The notes beneath the pieces were generated by a model. That model worked only from the letters and a program-made list of their open reading frames with translations. It was not told where the DNA came from and did not search any database. From positions 1-64,000 of the forward strand of contig CAZSLI010000001.1 of NCBI GenBank assembly GCA_964607705.1: a DNA stretch of 64,000 nt. Direction: 5' to 3'. This document shows positions 17,018 to 25,035 of this stretch, in pieces. The translations under genes and the position numbers were made by a program. Numbering within the stretch: position 1 is the first letter of the stretch; each line of letters begins with the position of its first letter. Origin of the DNA: CAZSLI01 sp964607705 (GTDB lineage Bacteria; Actinomycetota; Coriobacteriia; Anaerosomatales; PHET01).

Positions 17018-17595
17018 TCGCATTCCTCACAGGTCGGGTCGCCGGCAAGGGCGTCAACTATGCGCTCATCGAGGTCGCGGGCGTGGGGTACCGGCTCAAC
17101 ATGTCGACCGGATCGCTTGCGGCGCTTCCCGCCGAAGGCGACGAAGTGACCGTGCATACCTACCTTCACGTTCGCGAGGACGACCTCTCGCTGTTCGGCT
17201 TCGAGAGCGTTGCCGAGAAGGAGGCGTTCGAGCAGCTGATCACCGTCTCCGGCGTCGGGCCCAAGGTCGCTCTCGCGATCCTGTCCGCGCTCACAGCCGA
17301 CTCGCTGGCCCAGGCCGTCGCGTCTGAGGACGTGGCCCTGCTCTCCAGCGTGCCGGGCATCGGCAAGAAGACCGCGCAGCGCATCATCCTGGACCTTGCG
17401 GGCAAGCTGGTTGGCGATTCGGGCGGCGAGGGCGTGCGTCCAGGCGCGGGTGCCGCGGTGACAGAGGCGCACGACGCCCTGCTGGCGATGGGATTCTCGC
17501 CGGCCGAGGTGGCGATGGCGCTCAAGGGCACCGATGCGAAGGATGCAGAGGGGCTGCTGAGGCAGGCGCTCCTCCGACTGGGGGGTGGGTCGTGA
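17014..17595 (+). CDS. ruvA: Holliday junction branch migration protein RuvA
   Basis: A 193-residue protein with three parts: an N-terminal OB fold (residues 1-62), a double helix-hairpin-helix region (FEQLITVSGVGPK, LLSSVPGIGKKTAQRI) and a C-terminal UBA-like domain (HDALLAMGFSPAEV) that contacts RuvB. It binds four-way junctions as a tetramer. It overlaps ruvC by four bases and the following membrane gene by four (GTGA). Confidence 0.96.
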   Translation: MIAFLTGRVAGKGVNYALIEVAGVGYRLNMSTGSLAALPAEGDEVTVHTYLHVREDDLSLFGFESVAEKEAFEQLITVSGVGPKVALAILSALTADSLAQAVASEDVALLSSVPGIGKKTAQRIILDLAGKLVGDSGGEGVRPGAGAAVTEAHDALLAMGFSPAEVAMALKGTDAKDAEGLLRQALLRLGGGS

Positions 17596-18203
17596 TCGAG
17601 GACAGTGATCTTCGGAGCGCGGTCGCGCTGCCGGCGCTGCTCATTGCCATGTGGCTCATGCCGGTCGTCGGGCTCCTGCCATCGCCGCCCAACAACGTGC
17701 TCGGTTACGTCTATGGTGCCGTGGCCGTGTTCAGCATCGTGTGGTGGATCCAGTACCCCTCTCCGCAGCGCAGGCGCGTCGGCGTCGCGGCCGCAGCCAT
17801 GGCGGCCACGGGGCTCACATTCGCGATCGTCTACGCGTTTGGCCGGTTCGCCGGCGACAACGAGTGGGCACAGCAGCCCATGCAGTACCTCATCCTCATC
17901 GGAGTTCCGGTCCTCGCGTTCGGCGTGGGCGCTTGGGCTCTCGCCAAGGGATTGAGGCTCGCCGCCGGGCGGCGCCTGGTGGCCATCGCCTGGCTTGCTG
18001 CGATCGGGGCGGCGTTCGCCATCTCGCCCATCCTCTTCAGCTTGTCTGACCGCGCGGGTAACGCGGGCATGGACGTGATCGCGATGTTCGTGACCCCGGC
18101 GCTGGCCGTCGTCGCCTGGGCGGTCTCAGAGGCGATGCGTGTCAAGTCACGCCGCGTCGTCCCCGAGGCGACGAGCACGCAGTGGACCGAGGGCGGCGAA
18201 TGA
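17592..18203 (+). CDS. Hypothetical polytopic membrane protein inserted in ruvAB
   Basis: A 203-residue protein with about six hydrophobic segments and no motif I recognise. It lies between ruvA and ruvB, overlapping both by four bases (GTGA and ATGA), so it is translated with the Holliday-junction machinery and is expected to share its SOS control. Function is unknown. A membrane protein in this position is unusual; ruvA and ruvB are normally adjacent. Confidence 0.75.
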   Translation: MIEDSDLRSAVALPALLIAMWLMPVVGLLPSPPNNVLGYVYGAVAVFSIVWWIQYPSPQRRRVGVAAAAMAATGLTFAIVYAFGRFAGDNEWAQQPMQYLILIGVPVLAFGVGAWALAKGLRLAAGRRLVAIAWLAAIGAAFAISPILFSLSDRAGNAGMDVIAMFVTPALAVVAWAVSEAMRVKSRRVVPEATSTQWTEGGE

Positions 18204-19264
18204 GTACCGTCTGGGAGGCCGATGATCCGCGCGGGGGCGAGGCAGAGCGCCTGGTCTCCTCGGAGTTGATCGCCGACGATCTCGAGATCGATCGTTCGCT
18301 CAGGCCCAGGCGCCTTGCCGAGTACCTCGGTCAGACGCGCGTCAAAGACAACCTATCGGTGCTCATCGAGGCGACGCGCGGCCGAGACGAGCCGCTCGAT
18401 CACATCCTTCTCTCGGGCCCTCCCGGTCTGGGAAAGACGACGCTCGCCCAAGTCATCGCGAATGAGCTCGGTGTCAAGATGAAGACGACCAGCGGGCCGG
18501 CCATCGAGCGAGCAGGTGACCTGGCGGCCATCCTCACGAACCTCGAAGAGCGTGACGTCCTCTTCATCGACGAGATCCACCGCCTCAACCGGGCCGTAGA
18601 GGAGATCCTCTATCCCGCGATGGAGGACTTCACGCTGGACATCGTCATCGGCAAGGGCCCCGCCGCACGTTCCATCCGGCTGGAGCTCCCCAGGTTCACC
18701 CTCATCGGCGCTACGACGCGCACCGGACTGCTCACCGGCCCGCTGAGGGACCGTTTCGGCATGGCGTTCCGGCTTGACTACTACTCGGCGCCTGAACTGC
18801 AATCCATCGTCGAGCGCTCGGCCGGCATCCTCGACGTGGCGATCGATGCCGAGGGCGCTGCCGAGATCGCGCGCCGTTCCAGGGGGACACCACGGCTTGC
18901 GAACCGGTTGCTCAAGCGCGTGCGCGACTACGCTCAGGTGCGACACTCGGGCGCCATCGACGAAGACGTCGCCGCGGAGGCGCTCGCGTTCTTCGAGGTC
19001 GACCATCTCGGGCTCGACTGGATGGACGTCAAGATCCTGACGACGCTCGCCGAAACGTTCTCCGGGCGGCCGATCGGGCTGAACACGCTCGCCAGCGCGG
19101 TGGGCGAGGAACCTGATACGCTCGAGGACGTGTACGAGCCCTTCTTGCTCCAGCTGGGTCTGCTGGTGCGCACGCCGAAGGGCCGGCAGGCAACGACGCG
19201 GGCCTACGAGCACCTCGGACTGACGCCGCCGGCAACAGCCCCCAAGCAGGACGGGTTGTTCTAG
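18200..19264 (+). CDS. ruvB: Holliday junction branch migration DNA helicase RuvB
   Basis: A 354-residue AAA+ motor. The RuvB hallmarks are RPRRLAEYLGQ, Walker A GPPGLGKTT, Walker B LFIDEIHRL, sensor 1 LIGATTRTGLL and the C-terminal winged helix ending KGRQATTRAYEHLG. Hexamers drive branch migration on RuvA-bound junctions. ATG 18200 overlaps the preceding stop (ATGA) and follows GAGGGCGG; the upstream in-frame start is not needed. Confidence 0.97.
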   Translation: MSTVWEADDPRGGEAERLVSSELIADDLEIDRSLRPRRLAEYLGQTRVKDNLSVLIEATRGRDEPLDHILLSGPPGLGKTTLAQVIANELGVKMKTTSGPAIERAGDLAAILTNLEERDVLFIDEIHRLNRAVEEILYPAMEDFTLDIVIGKGPAARSIRLELPRFTLIGATTRTGLLTGPLRDRFGMAFRLDYYSAPELQSIVERSAGILDVAIDAEGAAEIARRSRGTPRLANRLLKRVRDYAQVRHSGAIDEDVAAEALAFFEVDHLGLDWMDVKILTTLAETFSGRPIGLNTLASAVGEEPDTLEDVYEPFLLQLGLLVRTPKGRQATTRAYEHLGLTPPATAPKQDGLF

Positions 19265-19303
19265 CCGACATGCTGCCCCGCACGCCCCCCTGTACGTGCC
19301 TTC

Positions 19304-19330
19304 TCGACAACCGCTGAACGATTCGATAAT
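19304..19330 (+). promoter_or_regulatory. Promoter of the first csp gene
   Basis: TCGACA (19304-19309) and GATAAT (19325-19330), spaced 15 bp, or TAATAA with 17 bp. Transcription from here gives a leader of about 125 nt. The leader contains a GAGGCCG/CGGCCTC hairpin (19341-19358) and a small GC hairpin followed by TTTTT (19413-19429). Confidence 0.45.
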
Positions 19331-19433
19331 AATTCTGGCTGAGGCCGAAAGCGGCCTCTGGGTAGCGGCGTGCATGCGTTTGCGGTCCAGCACCGGTGAG
19401 GTGCAGCGCAGCGCGGCCCGCCGCTTTTTGTTT

Positions 19434-19448
19434 GCCCCTTGCTGGGGC
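19434..19448 (+). promoter_or_regulatory. Leader hairpin 16 nt before csp AUG
   Basis: GCCCC-TTGCT-GGGGC forms a 5-bp hairpin ending exactly 16 nt before the start codon. The same stem, followed by the same CGGAA, occurs 16 nt before the start of the second csp gene (25977-25989). This suggests a shared translational control element. Confidence 0.55.
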
Positions 19449-19464
19449 GGAAAGTAGGTTCTTG

Positions 19465-19668
19465 ATGGCTACTGGTACGGTCAAGTGGTTCAACCCGGAC
19501 AAGGGCTACGGCTTCATCGAGCGCGAGGGTGGCGAGGATCTCTTCGTTCACTTCTCGGAGATTCAGATGGACGGGTTCAAGACCCTCGACGAGGGTCAGG
19601 CTGTCGAGTTCGACGTGACCACCGGCCGCAACGGCAAGGAGCAGGCGAGCAACGTCCGCAAGCCCTAG
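19465..19668 (+). CDS. Cold-shock protein (CspA family)
   Basis: A 67-residue single cold-shock domain. RNP1 KGYGFI (13-18) and RNP2 DLFVHF (25-30) form the RNA-binding face, and TGTVKWFNPDKG is the standard start. It binds single-stranded RNA or DNA as a chaperone. The ATG at 19465 is fixed by homology. It has a long structured leader and a downstream terminator, so it is monocistronic. A paralogue with about 80% identity lies at 26006. Confidence 0.97.
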   Translation: MATGTVKWFNPDKGYGFIEREGGEDLFVHFSEIQMDGFKTLDEGQAVEFDVTTGRNGKEQASNVRKP

Positions 19669-19695
19669 CCTGCGCCGTATAGATCGCATGCCGAG

Positions 19696-19721
19696 GGGCG
19701 GTTCCCGACAGGGGGCCGCCC
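19696..19721 (+). terminator. Terminator after first csp gene
   Basis: The stem GGGCGG/CCGCCC (19696-19701 with 19716-19721), followed by TTCTCC, lies 27 bases past the stop. Confidence 0.5.
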
Positions 19722-19820
19722 TTCTCCTATTGTGCGTCGGGGCTGCCGTTCCCCTGTGAGATGGCGCCGTTGGCCCACCCGAGCACTGGCGCCGGGCTGA
19801 CTATCGGGTAACCTGCAGTC

Positions 19821-20204
19821 ATGCAGACATGGGGCTTCTATCTCATCATCGCCGCGTTCGCCCTGCATGGCGCAGGGATGCTTCTTTCCGGGCTCACGCT
19901 TCCGATGGCCACCCGTGCCGAGAAGCAGGGGTTCGGTCACTCGTGGTTGCTGTCGCGTTTCGGCACTGAGACAGAGTCACTCATCGGCACGATCGTCTGG
20001 GGGCTCGCCGGCATCGGCTACCTCGTCGCCGCGATCGGACTGCTTCTCGGCGCGGGCTGGTGGGTCTATGGTGCCTGGCTCGGAGCGCCGCTGACGATGG
20101 TGGCGGTGCTGCTGTGGTTCGGTGCGGTCCCGATGGGCACGTATCTCGGCGGCGTTCTCGCTGCGCTCACACTCGGCGCACTCGTCTTCCTGGCCATCGG
20201 CTGA
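19821..20204 (+). CDS. Hypothetical four-helix membrane protein
   Basis: A 127-residue protein that is almost entirely four hydrophobic segments, with a short polar loop (residues ~30-50) after the first. No catalytic motif or known family is recognised. A TAACCT element at 19809-19814 lies only six bases before the ATG and there is no ribosome site, so the mRNA may be leaderless. It is followed by a 240-base stretch with small GC hairpins (for example 20226-20238) and no recognisable gene. Confidence 0.65.
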   Translation: MQTWGFYLIIAAFALHGAGMLLSGLTLPMATRAEKQGFGHSWLLSRFGTETESLIGTIVWGLAGIGYLVAAIGLLLGAGWWVYGAWLGAPLTMVAVLLWFGAVPMGTYLGGVLAALTLGALVFLAIG

Positions 20205-20444
20205 CCTGGGCGAGGCGCCCCGCGTGGCGACGCTCGCCGCCCACTCCTTCGCTCCCGGACTCCGTGCGGCTCTCACGCCTGATGCAGCGCCTGGGGCTGA
20301 CCCGGTCATGCCCTGGCGGTCGCGATGGTACGCTCATGCGGCAAACGGCGATATTGAATGCGGGCGACGTGTGGACAGGCACTCGCCATCGCGGGTCCGT
20401 TGCATTGCGGCAGGTGTGGTTCTCGGACAGGAAGGGGGCGTGGG

Positions 20445-20801
20445 GTGCAATACCAATCGGATTACGTCCTGCGCCTCATAGAGCAGATGGGCTCACTCAT
20501 CAGGCGTTCGCTCGAGATGATCCGGGCAGGCGGCGATGAGGAACCGCTGGAGCTTGCCGAGGAAGCCGTGGGTCTTGCGCTCGACGTCGACCCCTCGCTC
20601 GCGCGCAAGCTGGCACCCCAGAGCCTCGTGTCCCTGCTCGAGATGCGCAACCTCGATGACCGGGTCCTCGGCATGGTGGCCGAGGCGCTCGAGATCGAGA
20701 CCGAACTCCTTGAGGGAGCCGGTGAGTTGGTGGACGCGGCAGTACGTCGCGATCAGGCGGCAGCGGTGCGGGGGATGCTCGATCCGGGGCGCGCCAACTA
20801 G
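20445..20801 (+). CDS. Uncharacterised helical protein (DUF6483-like)
   Basis: A 118-residue soluble all-helical protein. The opening YQSDYVLRLIEQMGSLIRRSLEMI resembles small Firmicutes/actinobacterial proteins of the DUF6483 type; that match is from memory and tentative. The rest looks like repeated amphipathic helices (ELAEEAVGLALDVDPSLA), perhaps TPR-like. GTG 20445 is chosen because AGGAAGGGGG lies 5-10 bases upstream. No functional clue comes from the neighbours. Confidence 0.6.
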   Translation: MQYQSDYVLRLIEQMGSLIRRSLEMIRAGGDEEPLELAEEAVGLALDVDPSLARKLAPQSLVSLLEMRNLDDRVLGMVAEALEIETELLEGAGELVDAAVRRDQAAAVRGMLDPGRAN

Positions 20802-20836
20802 CCGACTACCCGCGCCCCGGTCCAGGGGAGGCATCG

Positions 20837-21301
20837 ATGATCTCACTTCGATCTTCGGCGTTCGGTGAAGGGGAGCCGATCCCCCGAGTCCATGCGACGC
20901 TGGCCGCTGGTGGCGAGAACCGTTCGATCCCGCTCGAGTGGGTGGGGGTTCCGGCTGAAGCGCGAAGTCTCCTGTTGGTGGTGGTCGATCGCTCGGCACA
21001 CGACTGGGTCCACTGGGTCGTCGTGGACATAGACGCGGTCGATGCGGCGTTGCCCGCAGGCGCTTCGGGCGGGATCGCCCCGCCGGCGAGGGAGCTTGGC
21101 AACACCTTCGGCACCCAAGGATGGGGAGGGCCCCAGCCTCCGGTCGGAAGTGGGGCCCACACCTACGAAGCGATCCTGTACGCGCTCGATGTCTCTACGT
21201 TGCCGCTGTCTGCGTCCCCCGCATTGGCCGACATCGAAGATGCGGTGTATGGGCGCGTCCTCGGCAAGGCGAGGTTGTCCGGAACCTTCGAACGATCGTG
21301 A
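20837..21301 (+). CDS. YbhB/YbcL family Raf-kinase-inhibitor-like (PEBP) protein
   Basis: A 154-residue phosphatidylethanolamine-binding-protein fold. Features are PLEWVGVP near residue 31, LLLVVVDRSAHDWVHWVVVDI with the aspartate-His pocket residues, and GTQGWGGPQPPVGSGAHTY, which forms the anion-binding site. Bacterial members have no established function. GGGGAGG precedes the ATG. It converges on the superoxide reductase gene with one base between the stops. Confidence 0.9.
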   Translation: MISLRSSAFGEGEPIPRVHATLAAGGENRSIPLEWVGVPAEARSLLLVVVDRSAHDWVHWVVVDIDAVDAALPAGASGGIAPPARELGNTFGTQGWGGPQPPVGSGAHTYEAILYALDVSTLPLSASPALADIEDAVYGRVLGKARLSGTFERS

Positions 21302-21302
21302 C

Positions 21303-21653
21303 CTACGGCGCGGTGACGTCCCACGCCCACAGGCCGTGCAGGTTGCAGCTCTCGATGGCAGAGAGCTTGGAGCCGGGGTCGACGTTGATGACGCAGGTCA
21401 CGTCGGGGTCCGCGACGACGGCACCGAACGTGAAGCGCTCGACCGGGCTGTCGTTGACGTACAGGTCGATCCACTCGATGAAGTGGTCGGGCTGATTGGG
21501 GTGGGGGACACCGTGTCCCATGAACACGTGCACGCGAAGCCTGTCGCCCTCGCGCGTACATTCGATGTTGGGCGTGTGCTTGTTCTCGAAGTCGCCGGCC
21601 GATGCCGGGTCCGCTACGCGGTGGATGCCGCCCAAGATGGGTGCGTCGCTCAT
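21303..21653 (-). CDS. Superoxide reductase, neelaredoxin type
   Basis: A 116-residue iron protein that reduces superoxide to hydrogen peroxide without making oxygen, typical of anaerobes. The Fe(His)4Cys site is complete: His26 after Lys25 (NKHTP), His51, His57 (GVPHPNQPDH), Cys103 and His106 (CNLHGLW). The N-terminal desulforedoxin domain of class I enzymes is absent. The conserved Glu of EKHxP is shifted to EN-KH. GGAGG lies 7 bases before ATG 21653. It is divergent from the isochorismatase gene. Confidence 0.93.
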   Translation of the reverse strand: MSDAPILGGIHRVADPASAGDFENKHTPNIECTREGDRLRVHVFMGHGVPHPNQPDHFIEWIDLYVNDSPVERFTFGAVVADPDVTCVINVDPGSKLSAIESCNLHGLWAWDVTAP

Positions 21654-21788
21654 ATTCGAAACCTCCGGGAGTCGTCTGCGGTGTGTCTGCGGCCGTTCAC
21701 CGGCCGAGGAGTTCTTACCCGAGCGCGGGGATGAATAGAATCGGACAAGAAGAAGTCTCCAGTAGCATATCGATGGCGGGAGCGCCCA

Positions 21789-22370
21789 GTGATTCCTCCG
21801 GCAAGCACACTGCACCGTGACCAGACGGCCCTCGTCGTGATCGACATCCAGGAGCGGCTCGCCGCCGCGATGGAGCGGCGCGAACAGGTCATCGCGCGCA
21901 CGACACTCTTGTTGCGAGTGGCCGGCATCGTGGGACTGCCTGTTATCGTGACGCGGCAATACCCCAAGGGACTGGGCGACACCGAGCCGGCCCTGGCTGC
22001 CGAGATCGAGGCGCTGGAGGCCATCGGCGCCGCCGTGACGCACGCGGACAAGCTGGCCTTCGACTGCTTTTGCGACCGCGAGTTCGTACGATCGTTCGTT
22101 GCGACGGGGCGCAGCCAGGTGCTGATCGCGGGCATGGAGAGCCACATCTGCGTCTGCCAGACCGCGCTTTCGGGTCTCAGGGAGTCGTTCGACGTCCACG
22201 TCGCGGCAGATGCGACGTGCTCGCGAGAGAAGTACGCGCACGAGACGGCGATGGCGCGGCTGCGTGCGGCCGGAGCGGTAGTCACGACCGCCGAATCCGC
22301 GGCTTACGAACTCGTGGGCGCCGCCGGTACCGATGAATTCCGGTCACTCCTGGGTGCCGTGAAGGGCTGA
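21789..22370 (+). CDS. Isochorismatase-family cysteine hydrolase
   Basis: A 193-residue hydrolase with the triad Asp19 (VVIDIQ), Lys88 (ADKLAF) and Cys121 (ESHICVCQTAL). The sequence with ESHICV and no lid extension resembles the YcaC/nicotinamidase-like group; the substrate is unknown. The start is GTG 21789, eight bases after GGGAG. It shares an intergenic region with the divergent superoxide reductase gene, where a -10-like TAGAAT is at 21736-21741. Confidence 0.9.
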   Translation: MIPPASTLHRDQTALVVIDIQERLAAAMERREQVIARTTLLLRVAGIVGLPVIVTRQYPKGLGDTEPALAAEIEALEAIGAAVTHADKLAFDCFCDREFVRSFVATGRSQVLIAGMESHICVCQTALSGLRESFDVHVAADATCSREKYAHETAMARLRAAGAVVTTAESAAYELVGAAGTDEFRSLLGAVKG

Positions 22371-22373
22371 CCC

Positions 22374-22385
22374 GCGGCGCGCCGC
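22374..22385 (+). terminator. GC palindrome after isochorismatase gene
   Basis: GCGGCGCGCCGC, a perfect 12-bp palindrome three bases after the stop. It could fold into a short hairpin but lacks a T-tract, so this is a weak call. Confidence 0.3.
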
Positions 22386-22468
22386 AGCCGACATCGACGC
22401 GTCGGTCGACGCCTCCTGGTGCGTGCTACACTGTCCGCTCGTCGGCCCCTCCATCGAAGGTTCGAGCA

Positions 22469-24163
22469 GTGCTATCGGATATCGACATCGCACATCAGGC
22501 GACACTTCGGCGGATACGCGAGGTGGCCGATGAGTGCGGCATCGAATACGACGAGGTCGAACCATACGGCCCTCTGAAAGCCAAGGTCAGCCTGTCTGTC
22601 CTGGACAGGCTCGCCGACAAGCCCGACGGGCGCCTTGTCGATGTCACCGCCATCACCCCCACGCCTCTGGGCGAAGGCAAGACCCTCACGACCGTGGGCC
22701 TGGGCCAGGCACTTCGCGCGAGCGGTCGCTCGGCGTTCACCTGCATCCGCCAGCCATCCCTGGGGCCTGTGTTCGGTATCAAGGGAGGTGCCGCAGGCGG
22801 CGGCATGTCGCAGGTGGTGCCCATGGAGGACGTCAACCTGCATCTGACCGGTGACTTCCACGCGGTCAGCGCTGCCCACAACCTGTGCGCGGCGTTCGTC
22901 GACAACCACATCTACCACGGCGACGCCTTGGGCATCGATCCCTCGGCGGTCACGTGGCGGCGTGTCGTCGACATCTCGGACCGCGTCCTGCGCAACGTCG
23001 TCGTCGGCCTCGGCGGCCGAGTGAACGGCGTGCCGCGCGAGACCGGCTTCGACATCACGTCCGCGAGCGAGCTGATGGCGATCCTCGCCCTCGCCGAGGA
23101 CCTTGGCGACCTTCGCCGCCGCGTGGGCGACATCGTGGTCGCAACCACGCGGGACGGCCGTCCGGTCACCGCTGAGGACCTCAAGGTCGCGGGCTCCATG
23201 ACGGTGTTGCTCAGGGAGGCGATCAAGCCGAACCTGCTCCAGAACCTCGAGGGCGGCCCGGTCTTCGTGCACACCGGTCCCTTCGCCAACATCGCGCACG
23301 GGAACAGCTCTGTGGTGGCCAACAGGGTCGCGCTCAAGCTGGCCGACTATGTGGTCACTGAGTCCGGCTTTGGCGCCGACATGGGCTTCGAGAAGTTCGT
23401 CAACATCACCTGCCGATCGAGCGGCCTGCGGCCTGACTGTGTGGTCCTCGTCGCAACGGTCCGCGGGCTCAAGGCGCATTCGGGCGACTATCAGGTCCGC
23501 CCGGGGCAGCCGCTCGACCCTGCTCTCACCTCCGAGAACCTCCAGGCGCTCGAGGCGGGCATGCCGAACCTGTGCAAGCACGTAGAGAACGTGAAGTCGT
23601 TCGGCATCCCCGTGGTGGTTGCCGTGAACGCGTTTCCCACTGACACCACGGCGGAGCACGAGGCGATCCGGGCGGCCGCGCTCGCGTGTGGCGCCGAGGC
23701 CGCGGTCGTCCACACCATGCACGCCGACGGAGGGGCGGGCGGCATCGAACTCGCCGACGCCGTAGCCGCGGCGTGCGAACAACCCGGCGACCTGCGCTTC
23801 ACCTACGACGACGGCGACCCCGTCGCGGTCAAGATCGAGAAGATCGCAACTCGGCTCTACGGAGCCGAGGGTGTGGAGTTCTCGCCTGCCGCGCAGCGGG
23901 CCATCGGCATCTTCTCGGGCATGGGCTACGGCGACCTGCCGGTGTGCATGGCCAAGAGCCACCTGTCGCTGTCGGACGACTCGGCGAAGAAGGGTGCACC
24001 CCGAGGCTGGTCGCTGTACGTGCGTGACGTGCGGCTTTCCGCGGGTGCGGGGTTCCTCTACGCGCTCTGTGGCGACATCATGACCATGCCGGGGCTTCCG
24101 GGCCGCCCGGCAGGCGAGAACATCGACATCGACCCGGACGGGACCGTGCGGGGCCTCTTCTAG
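22469..24163 (+). CDS. fhs: Formate-tetrahydrofolate ligase
   Basis: A 564-residue enzyme joining formate to tetrahydrofolate with ATP to give 10-formyl-THF, the entry step of the methyl branch of the Wood-Ljungdahl pathway and a source of one-carbon units. TPTPLGEGKTLTT (63-75) is the ATP loop, and PSLGPVFGIKGGAAGGG and TESGFGADMGFEKF are signature segments. Length is normal. The start is GTG 22469. A -10-like TACACT lies at 22427-22432. folD follows 14 bases downstream. Confidence 0.97.
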   Translation: MLSDIDIAHQATLRRIREVADECGIEYDEVEPYGPLKAKVSLSVLDRLADKPDGRLVDVTAITPTPLGEGKTLTTVGLGQALRASGRSAFTCIRQPSLGPVFGIKGGAAGGGMSQVVPMEDVNLHLTGDFHAVSAAHNLCAAFVDNHIYHGDALGIDPSAVTWRRVVDISDRVLRNVVVGLGGRVNGVPRETGFDITSASELMAILALAEDLGDLRRRVGDIVVATTRDGRPVTAEDLKVAGSMTVLLREAIKPNLLQNLEGGPVFVHTGPFANIAHGNSSVVANRVALKLADYVVTESGFGADMGFEKFVNITCRSSGLRPDCVVLVATVRGLKAHSGDYQVRPGQPLDPALTSENLQALEAGMPNLCKHVENVKSFGIPVVVAVNAFPTDTTAEHEAIRAAALACGAEAAVVHTMHADGGAGGIELADAVAAACEQPGDLRFTYDDGDPVAVKIEKIATRLYGAEGVEFSPAAQRAIGIFSGMGYGDLPVCMAKSHLSLSDDSAKKGAPRGWSLYVRDVRLSAGAGFLYALCGDIMTMPGLPGRPAGENIDIDPDGTVRGLF

Positions 24164-24177
24164 GAAAGGGACGGCTG

Positions 24178-25035
24178 GTGGCGGAGATCATCATCGACGG
24201 GAAGCTGTGTGCTGCGGAGACGCGGGAGCGTGCGCGTCAGCTGGTGGATCGGGTGAAGGAGGCCGGCGTCGAGCCCGGCCTGGCGGTCGTGCTCGTGGGC
24301 GAAGACCCGGCATCGCAGTCCTATGTGCGCATGAAGGAGAACGACTGCGCGGAGGTCGGCATACGTTCGGTGGACTACCGACGGCCCGCAGACATCCGCC
24401 AAGAAGACCTCAACGCCATCATCGACGAGTGCAACGCTGACCCTTCGATCCACGGCATCCTCATCCAGCTGCCGTTGCCCAAGCACCTCGACGAGGAGGC
24501 TGCCCTCGAGCGGATCTCCGCCGAGAAGGACGTTGACGGCCTGCATCCCGAGAACCTCGGCAGGCTCGTGCGCGGGCTTCCGGGAGCGCGTGCGTGCACG
24601 CCGTGGGGCGTTATGGCGATGCTCGACCGCTACGGGATCGATCCGGCTGGCAAGCGCGCCGTCGTCATCGGCAGGTCGTCCATCGTCGGCAAGCCCCAGG
24701 CACTGATGCTGCTCGAGCGCAACGCCACGGTCACCATCTGCCACAGCCGCACGGCGGACCTTCCGGCCGTGTGCCGAGAGGCCGACATCCTGGTCGCCGC
24801 GGTCGGCCGTCCTAAGATGGTGACTGCCGACTACGTCAAGCCGGGCGCCGTCGTCATCGACGTCGGCATCAACAGGACCGATGAGGGAATGGTTGGCGAT
24901 GTCGACTTCGCGTCGGTGGAGCTGATCGCGTCCGCGATCACGCCGGTGCCGGGAGGAGTTGGACCGATGACCCGAGCGATGCTGGTCATGAACACGGCCG
25001 AAGCCGCGGCGCGCGTGGCAGGGGTCGAGCGATGA
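24178..25035 (+). CDS. folD: Bifunctional methylene-THF dehydrogenase/methenyl-THF cyclohydrolase
   Basis: A 285-residue enzyme interconverting 10-formyl-, 5,10-methenyl- and 5,10-methylene-THF. The catalytic Lys lies in SYVRMKENDC, with ILIQLPLPKH and the NADP(H)-binding GRSSIVGKP also present, ending in TPVPGGVGPMT. It works directly after Fhs, so the two genes give a complete formate to methylene-THF route. The start is GTG 24178. Its stop overlaps the next gene's ATG. Confidence 0.97.
   Translation: MAEIIIDGKLCAAETRERARQLVDRVKEAGVEPGLAVVLVGEDPASQSYVRMKENDCAEVGIRSVDYRRPADIRQEDLNAIIDECNADPSIHGILIQLPLPKHLDEEAALERISAEKDVDGLHPENLGRLVRGLPGARACTPWGVMAMLDRYGIDPAGKRAVVIGRSSIVGKPQALMLLERNATVTICHSRTADLPAVCREADILVAAVGRPKMVTADYVKPGAVVIDVGINRTDEGMVGDVDFASVELIASAITPVPGGVGPMTRAMLVMNTAEAAARVAGVER

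Noticed and set aside
19413..19429. Intrinsic terminator or attenuator in the first csp leader (short GC hairpin plus TTTTT)
   Set aside because: The stem is only four base pairs and is not present in the second csp leader, so attenuation is not supported.
20205..20444. Small gene in the 240-base gap after the membrane protein at 19821
   Set aside because: Only short GC hairpins are seen. The in-frame extension of the next gene into this gap is low-complexity and lacks a ribosome site.
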